A DNA stretch of 36,184 nt from an uncultured Bacteroidales bacterium (lineage in GTDB: Bacteria > Bacteroidota > Bacteroidia > Bacteroidales > Paludibacteraceae). The translations under genes and the position numbers were made by a program. This document shows positions 25,315 through 32,162 of the stretch, in pieces. Numbering within the stretch: position 1 is the first letter of the stretch; each line of letters begins with the position of its first letter. The stretch lies in assembly GCA_902784585.1 (NCBI GenBank), contig CACZVM010000013.1:1-36184 (forward strand), read 5' to 3'. Below the pieces are notes generated by a model, which saw nothing but the letters and a program-made list of their open reading frames with translations, searched no databases and was not told where the DNA came from.

Positions 25315-26271
25315 TCATTGATAACACATACATCCGTGGTGGAAACCGGCACGCGCAGTGCGGCTGCCTCCTATCATATAAGTCAACTTGGCACCTGCAT
25401 AGAACGGTACAATACGTCCGCTCAGGGTGTTGATATAGGGATACACAGTGGCCCGAGTGGCATTCTGCTGTTCGGGTACAATATTGGGTTGCGCTTCATC
25501 CCACGATGCAGTAAAATTGTTCAGACCGTACTCAAAATAGAAACCTAACTTCAGCACATGGCACAACTGGCTGCGTGTGCCTACCGACGATAACAGGTCG
25601 TAGCCGATCTCGCCGATGAGGGACACACCTACGTTCAGCCTGTTGGCTGCCTTGGAACGGAAGGCGTAGTCGGTGTACATATGGTTGGGCATATCCTCAA
25701 AGGGGATATTATAATCTGTGTTGGTGGCGCTGAAGTTATACGTACCTCTACTGATGGTAGTAGGACGAATCGCATAACTCAGTTTCGGACCCGCACCGAT
25801 ATAAAAGCCCTGAATATAATAACCTACCATGATAGGAACATCAAAGAAGTTCCAGGTGTGTTCATCCGTTTGATCCACGCGGTAGTGAAAGACAGCAGCT
25901 TTACCCTGTGTGTCAAAACCATCGAAGTCACGCGTGTACTGATCTACCAGCAACGACGAACGGTGCATGCTGATCTGCACACCCATGCTGGTCCAGAAAC
26001 CACTGTTGCGGAACTCATAGCCTATACCCAGTGATCCACCCAATGCTCCTTTGGATACTGCACTGGAGGAACTCATCTGCAGCATCGAGTAGCCCATGCT
26101 ACCGCTGACATAACCGAAGTGATAGTTGTCTCCGTTGAGACCTGCCGAGTGATTTCTGCGCCATACTTGTCCGGAGACCGGTAAGACGGATAGAGTAAAA
26201 CAAATAACGCATATCATCCGCATATTGCTATATGCTCGACGAAGCGCAATGGATTGCATGATAGATGTCAT
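25315..26271 (-). CDS. Outer-membrane beta-barrel protein, probable partner of the giant T9SS protein
   Basis: A 318-residue frame with a signal sequence ending ICVICFTLSVLPVSGQ and then alternating strands rich in glycine and aromatics (GSLGIGYEFRNSGFWTSMGV, VPIMVGYYIQGFYIGAGPKL, LKLGFYFEYGLNNF, FYAGAKLTYMIGG). This is typical of an OmpA/PorT-like eight- to ten-strand barrel. The final residues after GSRTARAG (FHHGCMCYQ) do not look like a barrel end. The start is uncertain: ATG at 26271, 26259 or 26223 all leave a usable signal peptide. It heads the transcript that continues into the giant repetitive protein, and Bacteroidetes often pair a barrel gene with a large exported protein. Anchoring or export of that protein is an inference. 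Confidence 0.75.
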   Translation of the reverse strand: MTSIMQSIALRRAYSNMRMICVICFTLSVLPVSGQVWRRNHSAGLNGDNYHFGYVSGSMGYSMLQMSSSSAVSKGALGGSLGIGYEFRNSGFWTSMGVQISMHRSSLLVDQYTRDFDGFDTQGKAAVFHYRVDQTDEHTWNFFDVPIMVGYYIQGFYIGAGPKLSYAIRPTTISRGTYNFSATNTDYNIPFEDMPNHMYTDYAFRSKAANRLNVGVSLIGEIGYDLLSSVGTRSQLCHVLKLGFYFEYGLNNFTASWDEAQPNIVPEQQNATRATVYPYINTLSGRIVPFYAGAKLTYMIGGSRTARAGFHHGCMCYQ

Positions 26272-26326
26272 ATCAATTGGATGTTATTTTCTGTGTTTCA
26301 TCGCTCGCGTAACGGGCGTGGCACAT

Positions 26327-26342
26327 GTGCGTATATACGCAC
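26327..26342. promoter_or_regulatory. Perfect 16-bp palindrome in the leader of the barrel gene
   Basis: GTGCGTATATACGCAC reads the same on both strands. It lies about 15-30 bases downstream of the predicted transcription start, where a repressor could block elongation or the RNA could fold. It resembles the core of the extended -33 motif (GCGTATATGC). Confidence 0.5.
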
Positions 26343-26361
26343 GCACGATACATTAAGCGTG

Positions 26362-26393
26362 CAAAGGTACAACAAAAAATGCATATACACAAA
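26362..26393 (-). promoter_or_regulatory. Promoter of the barrel/giant-protein transcript
   Basis: TACCTTTG (26369-26362 on the minus strand) with TTTG exactly 20 bases upstream (26393-26390). The -33 region, TTGTGTATATGCAT, resembles that of the kinase promoter and has the same spacing to the -7 box. Confidence 0.75.
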
Positions 26394-26454
26394 TTTTTAT
26401 TACTTTTTTTGCGAAAATGATAGAAAAAGATACTATTCGCAGAGATGAATACAC

Positions 26455-26482
26455 AAAAAAAGAGGAACTATTAAGTTCCTCT
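26455..26482 (-). terminator. Rho-independent terminator of the tRNA-Val gene
   Basis: A perfect 9-bp stem AGAGGAACT / AGTTCCTCT with a 4-base loop, followed on the minus strand by a run of six T. It starts 3 bases after the tRNA. Confidence 0.9.
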
Positions 26483-26485
26483 GTG

Positions 26486-26560
26486 TGGGCGTTTACGGAT
26501 TCGAACCGCAGACCCTCTGCTTGTAGGGCAGATGCTCTAAACCAGCTGAGCTAAACGCCC
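26486..26560 (-). tRNA. tRNA-Val (anticodon UAC) with C at position 33
   Basis: A full cloverleaf on the minus strand: acceptor GGGCGTT / AACGCCC, D arm GCTC...GAGC, anticodon stem TCTGC / GCAGA, T arm TGCGG-TTCGAAT-CCGTA and discriminator A. The CCA end is not encoded. The anticodon loop reads CCTACAA, giving anticodon TAC (valine), but position 33 is C instead of the near-universal T. It has its own promoter and terminator. Confidence 0.93.
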
Positions 26561-26580
26561 TTTCTTTTCGAAAGCGGGTG

Positions 26581-26612
26581 CAAAAGTACTGCTTTTTTTT
26601 GATATGACCAAA
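26581..26612 (-). promoter_or_regulatory. Promoter of the tRNA-Val gene
   Basis: TTTG (26612-26609 on the minus strand), 20 bases, TACTTTTG (26588-26581), ending 20 bases before the tRNA 5' end. Nearly identical to the small-RNA promoter at 7558-7589. Confidence 0.8.
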
Positions 26613-26641
26613 TTTTTTGACAAAAAAATGCACTTTTACCG

Positions 26642-27310
26642 TCATTTTTTTGCAAAAACACGGTAATTATACCATTTTTGCTCCTCAAAACGATGAAAAA
26701 TGGCAAAACAAACCAAAGTGATACTTATTCCAATTACGATGCCGCCCAACACATCTGCTGCAAAATGTTGGCTCAGATAGATGCGGCTGTAGCCACCCAA
26801 GGCCGCCAGCACAAATAGAGTCGGTTGTAGCCATGCATTGGTGAATCGGTTGTATCGCTGAGAAACCAATATACTCAGTACAAATGCCAGAGCAAAAAAA
26901 GAGGTGGTGTGCCCGGATGGGAAGGACAACCAGTGATTCATTTTCACTCCTTCTGCAAGTGGTAACTGTATGTTCGGATAGTGTTCTGCAAACCATGTGA
27001 GCGGGCGAGGAGCAACTAATAAATGTTTGATTATCTGCGTGGTGAGTGCTGAAAATGCTTGACATGCAGATGCAAAACAGCCGTCTCCTACACGACCGAA
27101 AAGGAGTAGTAGAATGCAGAGTATATACGGAAACCATTCGGCCAAACGAGTGTAATAGCGGAAAAAGATATCTCTGTTCGCTGTGTGATGATCGCATAGC
27201 AATAGATGCAATTCGCCCTTAGGTATCCCTACAAGAGCAAAGCCCAATGCCAGAATCAGCATTAGGCTTAACCCTATAAAAAGGAAGTTTTGTCTAAACA
27301 AGGACTTCAT
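26642..27310 (-). CDS. PAP2-family membrane phosphatase
   Basis: An integral membrane acid phosphatase of 222 residues with the three PAP2 motifs: KHLLVAPRP (KxxxxxxRP, about residue 88), FPSGHT (PSGH, about 129) and SRIYLSQHFAADVLGG (SRxxxxxHxxxD, near the C-terminus). Such enzymes dephosphorylate lipid phosphates such as undecaprenyl pyrophosphate, phosphatidylglycerol phosphate or lipid A. Lying in an operon with pssA, a phospholipid or undecaprenyl role is plausible but not shown. Its ATG overlaps the stop of the PKD-domain gene by one base (TAATG), implying coupled translation. It is the last gene of the operon. A weak inverted repeat just after the stop may end transcription. Confidence 0.92.
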   Translation of the reverse strand: MKSLFRQNFLFIGLSLMLILALGFALVGIPKGELHLLLCDHHTANRDIFFRYYTRLAEWFPYILCILLLLFGRVGDGCFASACQAFSALTTQIIKHLLVAPRPLTWFAEHYPNIQLPLAEGVKMNHWLSFPSGHTTSFFALAFVLSILVSQRYNRFTNAWLQPTLFVLAALGGYSRIYLSQHFAADVLGGIVIGISITLVCFAIFHRFEEQKWYNYRVFAKK

Positions 27311-28629
27311 TATTTCACGCGCTGTCCGAAGAAGTCGTATAAACGATTGTCTATACGGATATACAGGTGTTTGTCGCGTATCACCTTACTCGGCAACAAC
27401 TGCGGTTCGGAAGTGCCGTATACGGGGACATTGTCAATGACTTTCTCACACGATGGAAGTGTCACCCCGTTCTTATCTGTCAGTAGCACATAGAAACGAT
27501 CACCGGCAGTGAAAGGCTCTTCTTGATAATAGGTGGCACTCGTGGCACCCTCGATAGGTTCACCGTTCTTATACCACTGATAAGCTGTAAACTCATACCC
27601 CGCATTTCCTCCATACCCCGGCAGATAAACAGAGAGCACGTTGTTGAACTTATATTTGATAATATCTTTCGGATACAAGATGGTGAACTTGATCGGCACT
27701 TCTACGATCTGGTTGCAATACGTATCGCTGAATTGCAAAGTGCCATCATAGTTGCCTGGTTTGAGGTTGCTAATCGGCAAGTTTAACTGATTGTTTTCCG
27801 AGGATAGACGGGTTTTCTGTCCATTCAATACAAAATAGACATCCCCTAGTTCGCCCTTCATCACTTGGTAAGTGATCGTAATACCTCCTTCGCCTTTGCA
27901 TACCTGTGCTGACACAGGATTTACATATACCTCCAGGCACGAACTGATGATGATATGACGTTGGATGATTGAGTCGCACTCCGTGACATTTTTGATGCCC
28001 ATCAACTCTGTCAGATTGAGTTCTATCTCGCTTGTGTAGATATAGGTCTGTCCGTTCAGCGGTTCGTAGTACGAATCCACCGCACGTACCTCATCTTGAT
28101 GCACCGAAGGCACGCCATAGACGACAACTGTGTCCACGCGATGACTGCAGTCTGCAGGCTCCGCCTCAGGAATAGTATCGTTGCGAAGCGAACCGGTATA
28201 GCCCAACTCTTTGCACTCATGACGATACACATATTGCGTGTCGGGCTGTGTTATCGGAATAGAGAACGCTACGGTATAACGTGTGTTGACGCTGTTCAGA
28301 CGCCCGTATATATCGGCCACGATTCGGAACCAACCGGACGTCGTGTAGTCATGGGTAACACTGGCCGTACCATCCAGCAGGGTGATGCCGTCGCCGAAAT
28401 CCCAGTTCACGCGCTGAAGGGTAAAACCTGCTGCATTCACTTGCGCTTCGAATTGAAATTCCCGACTGTCTCCAAAGCAGAATTTCTCCGTGCTTATATC
28501 ACCGTCGGCGAAGGTCTTCGTAATGGTGCCATAGGTTGCCTGAACCGTTGCTTGCTCGGTTTGTGCAAACAACGTAGCAGGCAGTACACAACATGCCCAT
28601 AATATACCAATGAATACTTTTTTTCTCAT
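27310..28629 (-). CDS. Secreted PKD-domain protein with T9SS-type C-terminus
   Basis: A 439-residue exported protein with signal peptide MRKKVFIGILWACCVLPATLFA. A PKD domain follows (QRVNWDFGDG, then SVTHDYTTSGWF, about residues 65-120). Next is a segment with two or three disulfide-type cysteines and a TECDSIIQR motif like those in the giant protein, and Ig-like strands ending in YQWYKNGEPIEGATSATYY. The last 27 residues (SKVIRDKHLYIRIDNRLY, then DFFGQRVK) match in pattern the end of the neighbouring endonuclease. I take this as a short T9SS sorting signal. No enzyme motif is visible; a surface-bound binding protein is the likely role. It lies 27 bases after the endonuclease gene and is coupled to the PAP2 gene. 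Confidence 0.8.
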   Translation of the reverse strand: MRKKVFIGILWACCVLPATLFAQTEQATVQATYGTITKTFADGDISTEKFCFGDSREFQFEAQVNAAGFTLQRVNWDFGDGITLLDGTASVTHDYTTSGWFRIVADIYGRLNSVNTRYTVAFSIPITQPDTQYVYRHECKELGYTGSLRNDTIPEAEPADCSHRVDTVVVYGVPSVHQDEVRAVDSYYEPLNGQTYIYTSEIELNLTELMGIKNVTECDSIIQRHIIISSCLEVYVNPVSAQVCKGEGGITITYQVMKGELGDVYFVLNGQKTRLSSENNQLNLPISNLKPGNYDGTLQFSDTYCNQIVEVPIKFTILYPKDIIKYKFNNVLSVYLPGYGGNAGYEFTAYQWYKNGEPIEGATSATYYQEEPFTAGDRFYVLLTDKNGVTLPSCEKVIDNVPVYGTSEPQLLPSKVIRDKHLYIRIDNRLYDFFGQRVK

Positions 28630-28656
28630 ATTTTTTTATGCTATTATTCTCTTTGC

Positions 28657-30060
28657 TTAACGCAACTCTTGCCCTGTGGGCGAGTATATCTTCTGGTCGC
28701 GTACAATCACGATCTGTCCGTTGCGTATCTCTTTGCGCACACTTTGACCTGTCTGTCCGATAGGCTCAATAGCTGTATTGCTCCGCGGCTGCAACAAATA
28801 CAATTCTTGCATGCAGGCACGTTTGTTGGTGCTGCCGCCTACCGATACAATGCGGATAGAGGTGGTGTTTTGGGGCAGGGAAGTGCGATAGCGCACTTCG
28901 TTGCGAGTCTCTTGTTCCACGGTTTCTTCAATGCATCGCAATGGGGTAGTGTTCCCGTTGATGTAGATGTCCAACTGCATGCTGGTTGCGCTGTTGTAGG
29001 GCGAAGCACGGAAGGCCAACACAGCTGTGTCGGTCAGGTTGATTCCTGAGAAGGAAATCTCACCGTCAGTGGAGGATTTACCCATGGTGATTGATGCGTT
29101 GCCGTTGGATTGAATGCCGGAGTTCGCGCTAGCTCCATCTATTGCATTGACTAAGGCTGCGGTAATGGCAGGCAGATTGATGAGGGTGTCATAGAGGATA
29201 GGGCTTGGCTCCGGCGTAATAGGTTCGGGGCAAATACCCGTTCCTGCCGTACATGTAAGCGATGAGAGGTCAACGGTTTGTCCTTTCCGGTTTCCCCATA
29301 TGTATTCCACCAAGTCGGGGTAGTCGATAAACGGGTTGCGGTTGTGCTGAATAGTGGAGATCTGATCGGCACGACAAATTTCCTTATCGCTCACCGGATC
29401 TGCTCTGTGCCAGTCCAGTAGCACCTTTTGTATCGTATCAGAGAACATCAGATACGATGCATTGCTGATATAATCCGGATAAGCCGTCCACTCCAGATAC
29501 TCGTATGCGGTTGCCATGTAGAAATAGGTACGAGCAAAATCACCACGGTATTCAGGCGCTGGTTCCCAGCATATATAGCCGTACTGCGACTTGCTCTTCG
29601 AATCCATAAGGAATGAACCGTTATTGAACTTGTCGCCCTTTGTGACATGTCCCGGCGCATAAGCCTCATTCATCGTACCGCCCCACCAGCTCTTAGGCAA
29701 ACAGTGTTCGATATTGAGCGAACAGCCGGAGTCTCCTCGTTTGTTCGGATAATAGCGCACACAATTGGAATACATGTCCCATACGATGCCGTCGGGGTGC
29801 ATGTCGGTCAGTGGCAAGGCTTGCCATGTACCATAGGCCTTTAAGTCGCCTTTTTCCCACTCCGGCGGATTACTCGAGCTATGGTATTGGTTCAGGCCAT
29901 ACTCATACCGGTCACCGCCGCGGACAATCAGACATAGTGTCGATTTGAGCACCGAGTCTTGCTTGCCTTGGATGTTGTTGTAGTAATTAGCGGGAATGGC
30001 TTCTGCCATCATGGCGATGGAGAAGGTTACTGCACATAGCAACGCGATTTGTCGTTTCAT
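28657..30060 (-). CDS. Secreted endonuclease I family nuclease with T9SS-type C-terminus
   Basis: A 467-residue exported nuclease. The signal peptide ends near MMAEA. The endonuclease I (NucM/EndA) domain covers about residues 25-265: LNIEHCLPKSWWGG supplies the histidine of the His-Me finger, followed by HVTKGDKFNNGSF, and FARTYFYMATAYEYLEW, a family hallmark. Two cysteines in SLTCTAGTGIC mark the domain end. A beta-sandwich-like region of about 150 residues follows, and the tail KEIRNGQIVIVRDQKIYS ... GQELR matches the tail of the next gene's product. It probably degrades extracellular DNA for nutrients. The usual DLHN-like block is altered to PGHVTKGDKFNN, so activity should be confirmed. 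Confidence 0.88.
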   Translation of the reverse strand: MKRQIALLCAVTFSIAMMAEAIPANYYNNIQGKQDSVLKSTLCLIVRGGDRYEYGLNQYHSSSNPPEWEKGDLKAYGTWQALPLTDMHPDGIVWDMYSNCVRYYPNKRGDSGCSLNIEHCLPKSWWGGTMNEAYAPGHVTKGDKFNNGSFLMDSKSKSQYGYICWEPAPEYRGDFARTYFYMATAYEYLEWTAYPDYISNASYLMFSDTIQKVLLDWHRADPVSDKEICRADQISTIQHNRNPFIDYPDLVEYIWGNRKGQTVDLSSLTCTAGTGICPEPITPEPSPILYDTLINLPAITAALVNAIDGASANSGIQSNGNASITMGKSSTDGEISFSGINLTDTAVLAFRASPYNSATSMQLDIYINGNTTPLRCIEETVEQETRNEVRYRTSLPQNTTSIRIVSVGGSTNKRACMQELYLLQPRSNTAIEPIGQTGQSVRKEIRNGQIVIVRDQKIYSPTGQELR

Positions 30061-30079
30061 GATATTTCGTTTTTAGGGT

Positions 30080-30787
30080 TTACTTCTTTTTAGGCATGGC
30101 AGCCAGTAGCAGGTTCAGTGCTACATACCATACGATGCATGCGGTTCCGCCAAACAATGCGAACTCGATATGTTTGGTAATCAGTGCTTTAGCGATGCAA
30201 TAAGCCAGCAATATGATACAACCGCAGAGGAAGAGTATGACCTCGGTTTTCTGTGTCTTCATGCTCTTGAAACTGAAGAACGGGATCTGCGCGTTCAGCA
30301 GATAGCAGCTCACCAGCGACAAGCCCAGCAACGCCCATGCCATCCAGTCATAAGCCAGCATGGCGTACGGCATACAGCATATGCCGCCCCAGAAAATGGC
30401 ATTTGCCGGTGTAGCCAGGCCGATAAACGACTCATGTTGACGTTCGTCTACATTGAAGATCGCCAGACGCAGCGCAGAGAAAGCGGCCATCAGCAACGCA
30501 ATACCTGCCCACCATCCTAACAATGGACGCAGATAGCAGAACAGCATCATTGCCGGGGCCAGACCAAAGGTGATGTCATCCGCTAGCGAATCCAATTGTA
30601 CGCCAATGGGGCTTGGCGCTTTCAGCAGACGGGCACTCAGTCCGTCGAAGAAATCCAGAAAAGCACCTGCCATCACAAACACGAATGCCCATATGAAGGC
30701 ACCTTGAGTCGCCAGAAAAACAGCTATACTTCCGCAAATCAGGTTGCCGCTCGTAATAGCATCGGGTATAATACGTTTGATGTTCAT
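30080..30787 (-). CDS. pssA: CDP-diacylglycerol--serine O-phosphatidyltransferase
   Basis: An inner-membrane CDP-alcohol phosphatidyltransferase of 235 residues that makes phosphatidylserine from CDP-diacylglycerol and serine, the precursor of phosphatidylethanolamine. The signature D-x2-DG-x2-AR-x8-G-x3-D-x3-D is complete: DFFDGLSARLLKAPSPIG followed by VQLDSLADD. The N-terminal IKRIIPDAITSGNLICGSIA is typical of the PssA subfamily of Bacteroidetes and Gram-positive bacteria. About six hydrophobic segments follow. The ATG overlaps the MFS transporter stop by 4 bases (ATGA), and the endonuclease gene follows after 19 bases. Confidence 0.95.
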   Translation of the reverse strand: MNIKRIIPDAITSGNLICGSIAVFLATQGAFIWAFVFVMAGAFLDFFDGLSARLLKAPSPIGVQLDSLADDITFGLAPAMMLFCYLRPLLGWWAGIALLMAAFSALRLAIFNVDERQHESFIGLATPANAIFWGGICCMPYAMLAYDWMAWALLGLSLVSCYLLNAQIPFFSFKSMKTQKTEVILFLCGCIILLAYCIAKALITKHIEFALFGGTACIVWYVALNLLLAAMPKKK

Positions 30788-32094
30788 AATCGTTTATATA
30801 CTAAATATGTTATCAAAAATGTCGTTACGCTACATGCGTTCGCAATCCAGAAGAAGGCGGAATAGCCGACTGCCATTTCGATAGAACCGGCGATAAATCC
30901 CGGAATCATCATCGATAGTGCCATAAAGGCGGTGCAGATCGCATAGTGTGAGGTCTTGTACGGCCCATCTGAGAAATACATCATATACATCATATACGCC
31001 GTAAAACCGAATCCGTAGCCGAACTGCTCCAGACTGACCGCACTTCCGATCAGCCATAGGGACTCCGGTTGCGCCATGCTCAGATAGCAATACACAAAAC
31101 TCGGTAATGTCAATGCTGCCGCCATCAGCCAGATCGAGCGTTTGAGGCCTTTCTTGGATATATATATACCTCCCAGGATACCGCCGAGCAGGAGACAGAT
31201 GACGCCAATTGTGCCGTAGAGCAGCCCCACAGTGTCCGTACTCAGTTCCAATCCGCCGCCGATGATCTGTCCCTCGCGGATGAATGTTTCTCGAGCGTCT
31301 ACCAGAAACGGTTGACACAGTTTGACGAGGAAGCCTTCGCTCAAACGGTATAGCAGCATAAATGCGATGGCCAGCGCCACGCCCGGTTTGGTGAAGAAAG
31401 TCACGAACGACTCTTTCAATTCGCGCATGGCTCCCTTATAGTCTTTCACTTCCCGCGGTTGGTCTTCCGTTGCATGGGGTAGGAAGAAGCAATGGTACAG
31501 CGTGACACCCAATAGGATAGCGCTTGTCACACCCAGAGTGATTTGCCATGAACCCGGGATGTCTCCCGTCTTATTCTCCAGATAACCAGCTATATAGACG
31601 ATGACGCCTTGCGAGAAGACGGCAGCGATGCGGTAGAACGTAGAGCGAATTCCTACGAACGCCGCTTGGCTTTTTGTATCATGCGCCAGCATATAAAAGC
31701 CGTCTGCTGCGATGTCGTGCGTGGCGGAGGCAAAAGCGGCGATGATGAATAGAATCAGCGTGAAGCGGAACGTTCCTACCGAGGTCGCTTTGGCTGCTAT
31801 TGTCTCTGCTGCAGGGTGCGGCAGACTGATTGTCAGCAAGATACACAAAGCCGTCAGCAATAGTTGCATGGCGATTATCCACCACCTTTTGGTACGCAGT
31901 ATATCTACGAACGGACTCCAGAGTCCCTTGAGGAACCAAGGGAAGTAGAGCAGGGTGGTGAAGAACGACAACTGGTCATTGGGCACACCCATCTTGGCAA
32001 ACAGCATGACAGATATGCTGTTTACCAGAAAGTACGGGATTCCTTCCGTAAAATACAGCGTTGGAACCCAAGCCCAAGGACTAATGTGTTTCAT
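30784..32094 (-). CDS. MFS transporter, AmpG/SLC33-like
   Basis: A 12-segment major facilitator protein of 436 residues. The start WVPTLYFTEGIPYFLVNSIS with LLYFPWFLKGLWSPFVD and later SATHDIAADGFYM resembles the AmpG muropeptide permease and acetyl-CoA transporter (SLC33) subgroup. In Bacteroidetes such proteins are usually annotated as AmpG-like; uptake of anhydro-muropeptides for cell-wall recycling is an inference. The second half repeats the fold (SDGPYKTSHYAICTAFMALS). It follows the PpiD-like gene after 68 bases that contain a stem-loop, and is translationally coupled to pssA. Confidence 0.87.
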   Translation of the reverse strand: MKHISPWAWVPTLYFTEGIPYFLVNSISVMLFAKMGVPNDQLSFFTTLLYFPWFLKGLWSPFVDILRTKRWWIIAMQLLLTALCILLTISLPHPAAETIAAKATSVGTFRFTLILFIIAAFASATHDIAADGFYMLAHDTKSQAAFVGIRSTFYRIAAVFSQGVIVYIAGYLENKTGDIPGSWQITLGVTSAILLGVTLYHCFFLPHATEDQPREVKDYKGAMRELKESFVTFFTKPGVALAIAFMLLYRLSEGFLVKLCQPFLVDARETFIREGQIIGGGLELSTDTVGLLYGTIGVICLLLGGILGGIYISKKGLKRSIWLMAAALTLPSFVYCYLSMAQPESLWLIGSAVSLEQFGYGFGFTAYMMYMMYFSDGPYKTSHYAICTAFMALSMMIPGFIAGSIEMAVGYSAFFWIANACSVTTFLITYLVYKRL

Positions 32095-32103
32095 TTTAGC
32101 GCA

Positions 32104-32135
32104 AAGGAGAGTTGCCCTTGTCGAGCACTCTCCTT
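32104..32135 (-). other. Stem-loop between the PpiD-like gene and the MFS gene
   Basis: A perfect 9-bp inverted repeat AAGGAGAGT / ACTCTCCTT with a 14-base loop. The tract after it on the minus strand (TTGCGC) is too short to be a good terminator. It may reduce downstream expression or mark an RNA processing site. It ends 9 bases before the MFS start codon. Confidence 0.5.
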
Positions 32136-32162
32136 ATTTATTATCACGTACGCGCGCACGTA

